Both the position numbers and the translations under genes were made by a program. A DNA stretch of 64,000 nucleotides from Pisaster brevispinus (taxonomy: Eukaryota > Echinodermata > Asteroidea > Forcipulatida > Asteriidae): positions 33,165,272 to 33,229,271 of the forward strand of contig JAMKCF010000001.1 in NCBI GenBank assembly GCA_023634235.1. The letters run 5' to 3'. The notes beneath the pieces were generated by a model, which saw only the letters and a list, made by a program, of their open reading frames with translations, searched no databases and had not been told where the DNA came from. Positions 54,635 to 64,000 of the stretch are shown here, in pieces (position 1 is the first letter of the stretch; each line of letters starts with the position of its first letter).

Positions 54635-54945
54635 AGACCCCTTGCACAACGCGGAACGCACCTCCGAACGATGCGCGTCTACCATTTCCATTATTTTGGG
54701 AGTCACATTAGCATGTTTGTGCACGATTTCGACTCCCAAAATGGCAGAAAGAATACGCGCGTGTGAGTGCGCTGCGCGTTGCGAGGGGTCTTTATAGCCC
54801 CCATGCATTGGCCGCCATCGTTGATGAAACGTGCACACGTGAAAGGCTATCATTGGCCGAGAGTTGCGCGCAGCGCGTAAACGCCTGCACTTTTCCATCA
54901 TATGAGATGGCGGCCACTGACGTCATGTGCAACCCATCTATTGGA
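54635..54945. repeat. Dispersed GACGTCA/GCCGCCAT element, copy 3
   Basis: Runs CTATAGACCCCTTGCACAACG...GCGCTGCGCGTTGCGAGGGG...CCCATGCATTGGCCGCCATCG...GATGGCGGCCACTGACGTCATGTGCAACCC. It appears to be two related elements side by side. The long minus-strand frame over it is not a gene. Confidence 0.7.
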
Positions 54946-54949
54946 TGTA

Positions 54950-55695
54950 AAACAAATGACAACTAAAGACGTGATGTAGAGATTAGGGTCATCGTGTGAA
55001 TTTGGTCAACGTAACGCTGATTTATGGAAAAGTATTATTGATCAAGAACGATACAATAAATTCACATGTTTCAGTTGAGTTATTTAGGCTTTTGGACTAA
55101 AAAATACAAAAGAAATTCCGGTGTCATTAGGCCAACTAAAGTATGACCTTACCATTAAAAAAATTGTTATACATCTTTTAAAAGTGTTTCAAAGCGTTTG
55201 CGTCAATAGGGCCTATATACTAATTTAAAAATTCGCATCTTTACTCACAATTATTCAAACCGCTTATAATAGGGACAGGGAACCCGCGTTCCAAGTTCTG
55301 ATACTCACACTCTTAAGTAATAAAAACATGAAACTCACAAATAAATAAAAAACACAACAAAGTACAAGAGTGTACAAGAGTACAAGAGTGTAAAACCGTC
55401 TTGGGTCTATCAACACTATTGATTACACAACGTATACCGCTATCCCATAGCGTGACGTGTGTGGCGCACGCTTCACACGTGATTAGTTACAAGATTGACA
55501 CAAAATGATATCAATTCAATCAAACTATCATTTTCCTCGCCAAAAGGTTACATACTTTGATAACAGCCATCGAAGCCTGACATATCGCCTGCCTCATGTA
55601 GTATTTGCGTGGATGGGTAGTTTAAAGTTGGTCAATATTTAATAATGTAAATTTGAGTATTTCATTCTCAAAATGTTACGTCAAAAGTATGAATG
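54950..55695. other. No gene identified
   Basis: AT-rich, no domain-bearing frame. ACAAGAGTGTACAAGAGT repeats briefly near 55360-55395. Confidence 0.5.
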
Positions 55696-55699
55696 TTGC

Positions 55700-55880
55700 A
55701 CTTTATCTCCCCCTACTCCAGGCCTAGAATCACACAGAGACCGCGGCCTCTGCTGCCCTGGTCTTGGCCTTGGTGCCCCATCAGAAGTTTCCCATGTACA
55801 CTTTAACCTTTTCCAATGGAAGTACCCTTTGCAAAATGAAAATGGCCTTGGTCTCTCAAAGGTGTTATTCCAGGCCACTC
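55700..55880. repeat. CCAGGCCT...TGGTGCCC dispersed repeat, most complete copy
   Basis: CTCCAGGCCTAGAATCACACAG...GGTCTTGGCCTTGGTGCCCC...TTCCAATGGAAGTACCCTTTGCAAAATGAAAATGGCCTTGG...TTATTCCAGGCC. The ends TCCAGGCCTA and TTCCAGGCC are similar in direct orientation. Confidence 0.7.
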
Positions 55881-56637
55881 CCCACCACCCTCTCCACCGA
55901 TCAAGACCCTGGTAACGCTAAACTGTGAATCCCCACAATGATAATGGGGTTACAACAAAAATATCTCAGAAACAAAGCTGCAGTAAATGTATGAAACATA
56001 AAACAATTTGGCTGAAAGTAGTGAAGGCTTCGTCACATTGTGAGCATAGCAGGGTCTTTCTGAAGAACTCTACTGGGGTTGGACAACCACGTTGTTGCCA
56101 TTTTGTCTTTGCATTCATAATTATCACGTGTTAGTTTGCTTGGTAAGCAGTTTGAAACAGCTAAATCTCTTCCCTTTTTTTTCCTTTTCCGAAAACAAAT
56201 TTATCACAGAGTTCGTGCGTGTGTCTACATGTGCTCCTTCCTGCTGACGTTGGTTCGATTTTGTTGTCAGCAGCAGTGACCATCTGTCGTGACTAATGCC
56301 ATCTGATTTGGATATCAAATGAGTTGATGTCACGTCGTACATCTCTTTCATTTATTAGAAAAAAAAGTTGTTCCAGAAATACTACATTAATCATAAGCCC
56401 TGCCTGGAAATGATATCATTGTTTAATTTTTGGCTATTTGCATTTAATGAGAACAGGACCAACTTGGTTTGACAATATCCAGAGAAAGGAATGGCCTGGA
56501 ATAGGCCAGAATTAAATTGACAGTTTTTAACTCTGAGGTCGTATTGTGATAAACCATAAATGCAACTACTCCATCCTTATTATTGTTCAAGGTGTGAATA
56601 GAATCTTACCCGGGTGGGATTCGAATGCCTCTAACTA

Positions 56638-56825
56638 CCGGCCTAGCTCGGTGGTCTGGTAAGACATCTTCTCTAGAACGGCAAAGGTTTTGGGTTCGAG
56701 TTCAAGCCGAGTAATGACCTGTGTATTTTTTTTTCACAGGACTCAGGCAGTATTGGTGCTTAACACACATTAGTAAAAACACAAATAATATCCTTTATCC
56801 ACGATGCGGATTTAACATCATCTTC
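56638..56825 (+). repeat. tRNA-derived SINE, family 2, copy 2
   Basis: CCTAGCTCGGTGGTCTGGTAAGACATC and GGTTCGAGTTCAAGCCGAG, then TGACCTGTGTATTTTTTTTTCACAG, matching 3376-3535 and extending to ATCCACGATGCGGATTTAAC. Confidence 0.7.
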
Positions 56826-56829
56826 CAGA

Positions 56830-58012
56830 AAGAAGTGTTTGTTTTGGAAGAATAGTGGATCTCGACGTTTCGAACAGACACCTTGCTTGTCTTCAATTTA
56901 GCGTTATCCGACATGTGACGAACATAGTGTGTCACCACGTGTTACATTTATTTTTATCCCAAATAAAAACTGTTTGCAATGTTTAAGCAAACACGGACTT
57001 TGTAGTCATGCCTGTTGTAGGAAGATGTAAAATGATGTATATAAAGTTTTAGCACAAAATGATAACACTACAACACAACTGTGTTTACCCTTTACACAGA
57101 CTAAGTAAATGATCGCCATGTGAAACAATACGACGCAGCTGCCCACTATGGAATCATTTCACAATTTACATTTTACAACCAGACCTGTCAATATCATTTT
57201 TTTTTATGTTAGTCTTGCTTGTTGCAACTTATAGTGAGCGTAATAAAAAAAGGCACTTGACCTTTACGCTTTTTAAAGTTCTTTTAGGAGTTGCCAATAT
57301 TTTCAAACCTTTCCTAGAAGAATGGTCATAATTTTCATTTATGATGCTTGGTCCGATTTTTGGCCCATTCGACATTTGAGTTTGGGCACCTTATTTGTAT
57401 AGTTTCCAAAAAGTTATAAGCTACCATTAAAGGTATTGTGAATGGAAACTTCAGTTTTAATTGCAGAAATGCCCCCTAGAAAAAATGGTGCAGCTCATTG
57501 TGCCCCCCTAAAAATCTTCCCCTAGTTGCGGTTACTGTTTATTTTATTTGTTTATTTATTTGTGTATTTATTTATTTACGGCATTTTTAATGAGGGTCAA
57601 CTCCGATCAGCGCCCAGCACTGCTTCCCACGGAGGCCCTTAGTGAAGAAAAAAAACGGTATCAAAAAAACAAAAACAACAACAACAACAACAACAAAAAC
57701 ACCATAGCACCATCAAAATTGTTAAACAATAAAGACACATTGTTCTCCAGCTAAAAACAAAACAATTTCAGAGCATAAGAGATTAAAAGACACATATAAA
57801 TATAAATAAAAAAGGAAGCAAAGTGTGTTCAACAAAAAGACTAAAAATGCAAAGTACTAATTTGAACTTGACACGTGCTCCTTGACATGCTTTTTAAAAC
57901 TCGTAATATTTGGCAAACTTTTAATGGCAGGTGCGGTACACGCGCTCAATCCCAAAGGCACTTCCCCTGTTGCAATAATATGTGATCAAAATGTGACCCA
58001 GCTAATGAAATA
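56830..58012. other. No gene identified
   Basis: Includes a TTTA-rich patch (57540-57580) and an (AAC)n tract (about 57670-57700). No domain-bearing frame. Confidence 0.5.
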
Positions 58013-58229
58013 GGTTGGAAGTTGTTCCCAAGTGAATTCGTCGATACCGTGTATAAGGCCGTGTCCGAAACGGCGACTTCGGCTACAGCTACAGCTAGAT
58101 CAGCGCGTCTTCTAGTGTTGAAGAATAGGCAGACGCGCGCGATCTAGCCGTAGCTGTAGCCAAAGTCGCCGTTTCGGACACGGCCTTATACACGGTATCG
58201 ACGAATTCACTTGGGAACAACTTCCAACC
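58013..58229. repeat. 217-bp near-perfect palindrome containing MITE copy 3
   Basis: The MITE core (58055-58187, AAGGCCGTGTCCGAAACGGC...) is flanked by a further 42 bases, GGTTGGAAGTTGTTCCCAAG to GATACCGTGTAT, repeated exactly inverted on the other side (ATACACGGTATC to CTTCCAACC). The other two MITE copies lack these extra arms. Confidence 0.9.
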
Positions 58230-58528
58230 GGCCTAAATCTCTTTAAGGCAGCAGTGTTGGTTCTGACACGAGCCTGTGTGGTGTCTCGACGTTCCAATCA
58301 GCTATCTTTGCTCATCTTTCCCCCTCTCAAAGGAGATTACACATGGTTGTACCAGGAAATTTACTTCCAATAGTTACTTCCTACAGACCGTGCAAGTCTC
58401 GCGCGTATTCGAAAATTTTTGGAACCACTGTGGTCCCACGTACATTGCTTTAACGCGTTAAAGAAACAAACTCACGCGCTTTAACGGATCCCAATGTTCG
58501 AATACGCGCAAGACTTGCACAGTCTATT

Positions 58529-58757
58529 ACACTGCAAACACTTGGGTGTTAAAGTTGACACCATGAGTGTTGTCACATATAGATACACACGAGAGAATCA
58601 AATTTTAACATCACATGGTGTTAAAATAACAGCAATGCAACTGTGTTCGCAGAAATTAGTGTTATTTTAACACCCTATAGTGTAAAGTTTGATTTTTTGG
58701 TTGGTATCTATATAACATCCATGGTGTCAATGTTAACACCCCTAATTTGTGCAAGGT
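58529..58757. mobile_element. ACACTG...GTGTTAAA MITE, copy 1
   Basis: ACACTGCAAACACTTGGGTGTTAAAG...CACATGGTGTTAAAATAAC...TGTTATTTTAACACCCTATAG...GTTAACACCCC. Internal and terminal inverted TAACACC/GGTGTTA blocks. Matches 61483-61709. Confidence 0.75.
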
Positions 58758-58759
58758 AT

Positions 58760-59800
58760 CTACACCATGCAACCCTTCAAACTTCATCGAGGTTTCAAAT
58801 AATTTGAAAACTGCCCTTTATTCTACCTGTGTTCAAAGGATATATGTGATGGACCTCAAGCCAAATTTCTTTCTCATGGTGTACTCTGATTGTGTGCCAA
58901 ATTCCATGCTTGTACCATTAAAGGCAAAGTTCTCCAAGAACATGTCCCGTATCTGTAGAATCGTTAGAGTAAAAAGTGATCCCCTTTAATAACCAATAAA
59001 ACAATTACTCTGCTTCCTGACTATCTCTCGTGCCGTCCTCTCTACCATCCACTAACACTGAGCACCGCAGATAAATCCCTGCATTTAATACACTGATTTG
59101 TTTCTGAGCGATCGTTATTTAGCCCCGATGTGGCGCTAAATGGCGAGCTAACGACAAAGGAATGCATTCAGAGCCGGCGGTACCACCGGGATGAGGTCCT
59201 TTCATTTTGCCCTCCAAACATAAATCATGACATATGTTCAGGCAATCTTTTTAATAGGTGGGCAGCTGGCATAGCGAGTTGTACAGCGATCGATGGTGCT
59301 TTGCCGAAGTGGCGTTCCATACCGACGGCGTGGCCCAGAGGATTTATCTTGGACGGCGTGAAGGCTGTTGCAATTCCAGAGAAAGAAAACTTGAATCTCA
59401 TTTTTAAGGTTCAAGTTCTCCCTTTGATTGTTAACTAATCCTATTTTAGTCACCTCCATTGTACAAACACCTAACAATGTGGCCGGAAATAGACTGGCAC
59501 GTTGAATTGATTCGTGCACTAAGATGGTAATGTGATACAGGGAACCAATAAAGATGGCCGACCACTCTAGGATATACAATCCATACTACGGAATCTCGAT
59601 TGAAAATTTGTTTCCTTTCTTGGCAAAGACGTGAACTGCTACTCATAAGATTTTCCGTTGTAGGTACACGCAACGAATGTGCCAGGTATGGACTGGCACC
59701 TTTAATTGATTTTAGTGCTGCACTCGTAATGGAACACTGGGAACCATATAGGTTCGCATTGCAGTTCCAATATTGTTTTACGTTTTCACGACAACACCAA
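58760..59800. other. No gene identified
   Basis: Contains a dispersed GTGCCAAATTCCATGCTTGTACC sequence (shared with about 52265). A 59130-59440 open frame has no recognisable domain or splice signals. GGAACC(A/C)AT(A/T) and ATTGATT pieces of 59500-59580 and 59640-59740 are loosely repeated in inverted form. Confidence 0.4.
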
Positions 59801-59804
59801 AACC

Positions 59805-59998
59805 AGGGCCGTATTTCATAGAGCTGTTTAAGCAGAAACAAAAAACCGCTTAAAAATTTTCTGCTGAGCAAAAATGAGCTGGACACAAGTCACATTTTTG
59901 TACATGTGACAAGGTGTTTTGGTCGGTTACCTTATTCTGATAGACGTAATAGTTTTTTTGCTTAGCTACTTTTTGTGATTGCAGCCCTGTGAAATTTA
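59805..59998. repeat. GGGCCCAATTTCATAAAG repeat, copy
   Basis: GGGCCGTATTTCATAGAGCTG at the left, GCAGCCCTGTGAAATTTAACCC at the right, core CTGAGCAAAAATGAGC. Confidence 0.7.
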
Positions 59999-60340
59999 AC
60001 CCAGAACTGAAAATTAGTCTTGCACCTCTTTGTTTTACCATAGTAAACGAATTACTATTTCGCTGTACTAGGAGCATTCTGTACAACTCTTTCACAAAAG
60101 GTGTGCACACCATTGGTAAGAATATCAACATTATAAAATACATTGTATGTAGATGGTCAGGACGAAAAAGGACCCTTGAAATATTGTTGCCAACAAAAAT
60201 GCTACAGTTTTTTTAAAAAGGCTAAATTAGTTTTGAGTTGCGAGTCCAAAACCCATTGTTTGAAAACGGTGAAGACATGCCCCCCCCCCCCCCCACCAAA
60301 ACAAATTTTGTTTTAAATTAAAAAAATATAAACAATTCTC

Positions 60341-60565
60341 GCGACTCAAATAACCGATTGAGCTTAAACTTTCACAGGTTTGTAATTTCATGTTCATGTT
60401 GGGCCACACACTAAGTGCGAATACTGGTCTTTTAAAAATGAAAAACAAATTAATAAAACAAATTTGCGACTCAAATAACCGATTGAGCTTAAACTTTCAC
60501 AGGTTTGTAATTTCATGTTCATGTTTGGCCACACAGTAAGTGCGAGTACTGGTCTTTTAAAAGGA
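60341..60565. repeat. 125-bp tandem duplication
   Basis: GCGACTCAAATAACCGATTG through ACTGGTCTTTTAAAA occurs at 60341 and again from 60466, over 95% identical. Confidence 0.9.
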
Positions 60566-60689
60566 GTTGAGAAAATAGGCTGGCACCTTGTATTACTTAA
60601 TTAAGCTAAGACCGTTATGGGTCTTAACAAAATGACAGCACCACCACTACGTGATAAAACTCTTTATTCGATGTACAAGGAAGTGATCT

Positions 60690-60875
60690 GGGCCCAATTT
60701 CATAAGCACAACAACTTGCTAAGCACAGACAAATATTGCCTAGAAGAAACTGGTTACAAGCCAAAGTTCCATAAGTTGTACATGTTTTGACCAGTGCCCC
60801 ACACATGTTTTGCTTTGCATAGCCTAGAAATTTCCTAAGCGGTGTTTTCTGCTTTTGAGCTTTGTGCCCTGGTTA
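60690..60875. repeat. GGGCCCAATTTCATAAAG repeat, copy
   Basis: GGGCCCAATTTCATAAGCACAACAACTTGC...TTACAAGCCAAAGTTCC...TTTGTGCCC; the right end is degraded. Confidence 0.65.
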
Positions 60876-60944
60876 AGCATTTTCTTCAAGATTATCGGAC
60901 ATTCCCTATTCCCCAAACTCGGAAAAGTTCTTCCGATATAGACC

Positions 60945-61115
60945 TTTTAAACATGACGTCATATGAGTAGGGCGCCCTCGGTTAGAGGTCTATAGAAAGT
61001 TGGCCCACCATAGGCCCATCATGCGCGCCGCGCGTACATAGCTGTGCGTTTCCATTGTTTCGTCATAGTTTTACCGCCAAGATGGCGGCTTGATGACGTC
61101 AGTGCATAAAGTCTT
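60945..61115. repeat. Dispersed GACGTCA element, copy 4
   Basis: GACCTTTTAAACATGACGTCATATG...GGGCGCCCTCGGTTAGAGGTC...GCGCGCCGCGCG...AAGATGGCGGCTTGATGACGTCAGTGCATAAAG. GACGTCA lies near both ends in inverted orientation. Confidence 0.75.
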
Positions 61116-61482
61116 TTCCGAAGCTCATATTTAAGTAATAATGGGAATAACGTGCGTGATGTTGGAACAAAACAAGAGTTTGTTCCTCAGGTTTAAGCTC
61201 AACTTTGAAGTAGGTTCACATGCTGTTCACATGTTGTTTATTGTTTGACGGTACGGAATCACTCTTCCAAAACGAGGGTGAGATATTTTGTTAACTCAAG
61301 ATGAGTAGTGAGTGCTGAAAATGTTACACTGTTCCTTTAATTTTAATAAGCCACAAAAAGGAACAGTGTCCTGACGACTAGAAGACACTGTAGTCGAAAC
61401 GTCGGGAACATGCCAACCGGCCGTGTTCCGAGCCGGCCACTTCAAAAAGAGACCATTACACGGTTTACCAATAGGTAACTGT

Positions 61483-61709
61483 ACACTGTGAACACTGGGG
61501 TGCTTATTTGACACCATGGGTGTTGTCACATAAATACCAACAAAGAATACAAGTTTACACTATATGGTGTTAAAGTAACACTAACTTCTGCAGAAACAAT
61601 TACAATGTGTTATTTTAACACCCTATGATGGTAATTTTGATTCTCTTTTTGGTATCTATATGTGACAGCGCCCATGGTGTAAATTTTAACACCCCAGTGT
61701 TTTCAGTGT
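61483..61709. mobile_element. ACACTG...CAGTGT MITE, copy 2
   Basis: TACACTGTGAACACTGGGGTG at the left, ACACCCCAGTGTTTTCAGTGTA at the right, an inverted terminal repeat of about 20 bases with TA flanks. Internal GGTGTTAAAGTAACAC and TTATTTTAACACCC also pair. Confidence 0.8.
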
Positions 61710-61714
61710 AAGAA

Positions 61715-63100
61715 CTTGTAAACATTTATCTCCACCGTCGTGCAAAGCCGCAAATCTTACATCCGTAGAAACTTGGTGCAGAACGTACCTTTAAATATAT
61801 GACGCTTTCCTACCCGTGCCTTGTTAATGTACTCCATTTACTAACCCATCTCACCCCTCTGGGGAGCTACGCAACCGCTCGATCGATCTCATCCCAGGGC
61901 CGTTACATCTCCAGAGGGGTGAAAATCGACTATTAACACTAACGGTGTTGGAAACAACTCGTACTGGATTTGTTTTAAGAAAGAAAAAAGAGGAGTAGTA
62001 AAGAAAAAAGAGGAGTAGTAAAGAAAAAAGAGGAGTAGTAAAGAAAAAAGAGGAGTAGTAAGTGTCTTCTTTTTCTTCGTCATCTTCGCCGAAGCCGTCT
62101 TCTTGTTCTTCTTTCATTAGTGCTTTTTCTCTTCTTTTGAAACACTATCGGCCCCTGACCGAGAGAGAGCCGAAAAATCCATGGGCACGTTTGACCGCTG
62201 GGACGGGGTGTATGACATCAGGACTGGCATCGAGGGGGCTCGATCGAGCCGCGGATAAGAGAAAGTAGTGAAATTAGATCGCCATGTTGACGCAAGAAAT
62301 TGAGAAAATTGAGGTTTGGAATTGTGAGGAGGAAAAGAAGGACGTGGGTTTGGGTGATGAGGTAGCGAGTACTGTCAGCTGATCGTGGAGGGTTCGTTTG
62401 ACGTGAGAGACGGCCGGCCTTTCAGTGGATGAACCCCGGTGACGGTTTTGTCTCCCGTGTGAGTTGCGGAGAGGGTTCGCGAAGGGTTCAGCTAAAAACT
62501 TCAGGAGTAAAATAAGAAACCCTCATCAAGATGAGGAAGACTGATACAAAATGGTTTATTTTTGCGTCTTAAAAAAGAGAATTGGGTATGTACATCGCAT
62601 TCAGAATAGAGATGTACTCGAGACTGTCAATCACTGATGATCAACCAGAATTGTCAGAATTTTCTTTAACACTAATATTAAGCATTTCTCTTCTCCCCCT
62701 CCAACAAGTTGCCTGGCTTTGGTTTATTTTTCTGTACATTAAAAAAAAAATTTTTTTTAGTCATGATAACACAGCTAATCCAAGTTTCATTTCTGTGATG
62801 AATTTTAAGATAAAATGTTGTACACTTGATGGTCGATAAGCACTTGACGATAAGCTGAACACTCTCGTCAAAAGTGTTGAGAATAAAAAAAAAATCTGAT
62901 TTTTCTCTAGAGCCGTCATTTCTGTCGAAGAGGTTGTGGCGAGGTGCACCATCACAAATAACTATCATTCTACATTACGAAATCCTCAAAATCGTCATTG
63001 AAACTTACGTATGATATGCCTTTACTTGCATCTAAACATTACTATGAGTGAAACGGTAATGTTAAGCGCGAACGCGATCAGTACCGGGAGCAGTACTTGA
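61715..63100. other. No gene identified
   Basis: GC-richer at 62150-62480, with short open frames and no domain. The sequence could hold an untranslated first exon, but I see no supporting signal. Confidence 0.4.
61975..62058. repeat. 20-bp tandem repeat, 4 copies
   Basis: AAGAAAAAAGAGGAGTAGTA is repeated four times without variation, a purine-rich array. Confidence 0.95.
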
Positions 63101-63129
63101 GCTTTATAGTCAGTGTAAAGCCTGACATG

Positions 63130-63780
63130 AAAACAGTGGTCTTTAGTCAAACTTGGTTCTAAGATAGCCGGTCTGGCAAGTCAAACTTGGCTCTTGTAGG
63201 TAGCCTGGTTGTCTGGTCAAACTTGGCTCAAAAGTAGCCTGGTTGTCTGGTCAAACTTGGTTCATAGGTAGCCTGGTTGTCTGGTCAAACTTGGCTCATA
63301 GGTAGCCTGGTTGTCTGGTCAAACTTGGCTCATAGGTAGCCTGGTTGTCTGGTCAAACTTGGCTCATAGGTAGCCTGGTTGTCTGGGCAGACTTGGCTCT
63401 TAGGTAGCATGGCTGGCTAGTCAAATTTGGCTTTTAGGTAGTCCGGCAGGCTAGTCAAACTTGGCTCTTTGGTAGCCTGGCTGGCTAGTCAAATTTGGCT
63501 CATAGGTAGCCTGGCTGGCTAGCCAAATTTGGCTTTTAGGTAGCCTGGCTGGCTAGTCAAATTTGGCTCCTAGGTAGCCTGGCTGGCCAGTCAAATTTGG
63601 CTCCTAGGTAGCCTGGCTGGCTAGTCAAACTTGGCTCTTATGTAGCCTGGCTGGCTGTCAGACTTGGCTCTTAGGTAGCTAGGATGTAGTCAAACTTGGC
63701 TCTTAGGTAGCCTGGGTGGCTAGTCAAACTCCGCTCTTAGGTAGTCCAGCTGGCTAGTAAAACTTGGCTTTTAGTCAAAC
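63130..63780. repeat. 34-bp minisatellite (GTAGCCTGG...TCAAACTTGGCTC)
   Basis: About 19 units of TAGCCTGGTTGTCTGGTCAAACTTGGCTCATAGG. The left units read GGTTGTCTGG and the right units GGCTGGCTAG, so two subtypes lie in separate blocks. Edge units are diverged. Confidence 0.95.
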
Positions 63781-64000
63781 GCTTGCAACATATCACTGCC
63801 ACTTTTAACATATAGTTTAATTTATGTGTGGTCTTCAGTAGGTCGTCAGTGTGATCGTTAGAATTGCTGTGCATTTAGTCAAATGCACACGAGAGAACTA
63901 GTCGAAAACTACACAAGGCTTGGTGAGTGATCTATCAATGTCTCTAATAAAAACAAACAAGGTTCTTATCAAGGGCTTGACGTAGGAAACACAAGCAGAA

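Noticed and set aside
54284..54901. A 205-residue minus-strand protein
   Set aside because: Most of it covers dispersed GACGTCA/GCCGCCAT elements found elsewhere in the window; no domain.
59130..59440. A 102-residue plus-strand protein
   Set aside because: No recognisable motif, frames open on both strands, and surrounding sequence partly repetitive.

Overview
The window looks like nuclear DNA of a marine deuterostome invertebrate, most likely an echinoderm and perhaps a sea star. It has small exons with GT/AG introns, AT-rich intergenic DNA, C2H2 zinc-finger and Golgi sulfotransferase genes, tRNA-derived SINEs, and many short palindromic repeats that begin with sequences such as GGGCCCAATTTCATAAAGC or GATTTCACAAAGCACTAAG. 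The species is an inference. I saw no bacterial, CRISPR or viral gene content.

Layout. (1) 3.0-18.0 kb, minus strand: a complete 12-exon gene for a 515-residue protein with an N-terminal WW domain, a possible CxxC...CxxC zinc site, a coiled coil and two UBA/CUE-like modules. Its introns carry a 1.6-kb, 31-bp minisatellite made of splice-donor-like units, a foldback cluster, a long pyrimidine-rich tract and SINEs. (2) 21.6-27.8 kb: a probable DNA transposon about 6.2 kb long. It is bounded by 20-bp inverted repeats and holds a frame-broken, transposase-like gene on the minus strand. (3) 28.2-31.5 kb, plus strand: a three-exon carbohydrate sulfotransferase whose first intron is filled by a 16/32-bp minisatellite. 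(4) 34.5-40.0 kb, plus strand: two tandem three-exon paralogs encoding small proteins with signal peptides and a helical domain resembling a death-effector/death fold. (5) 42.6-44.6 kb, minus strand: a 13-finger C2H2 zinc-finger protein. (6) 44.7-64 kb: about 19 kb with no convincing gene, dominated by SINEs, MITEs, palindromes and minisatellites.

The genes do not form an operon or an obvious pathway. The only clear local relationship is the tandem duplication at 34-40 kb, which includes matching promoter blocks, exon lengths and intron phases. Both copies also carry a broken partial copy of exon 2 upstream of the intact exon. All exon models were built by eye from splice sites and phase continuity. 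Total coding lengths divide exactly by three for all four spliced models (1548, 1167, 414 and 342 nt), but no transcript evidence was available.
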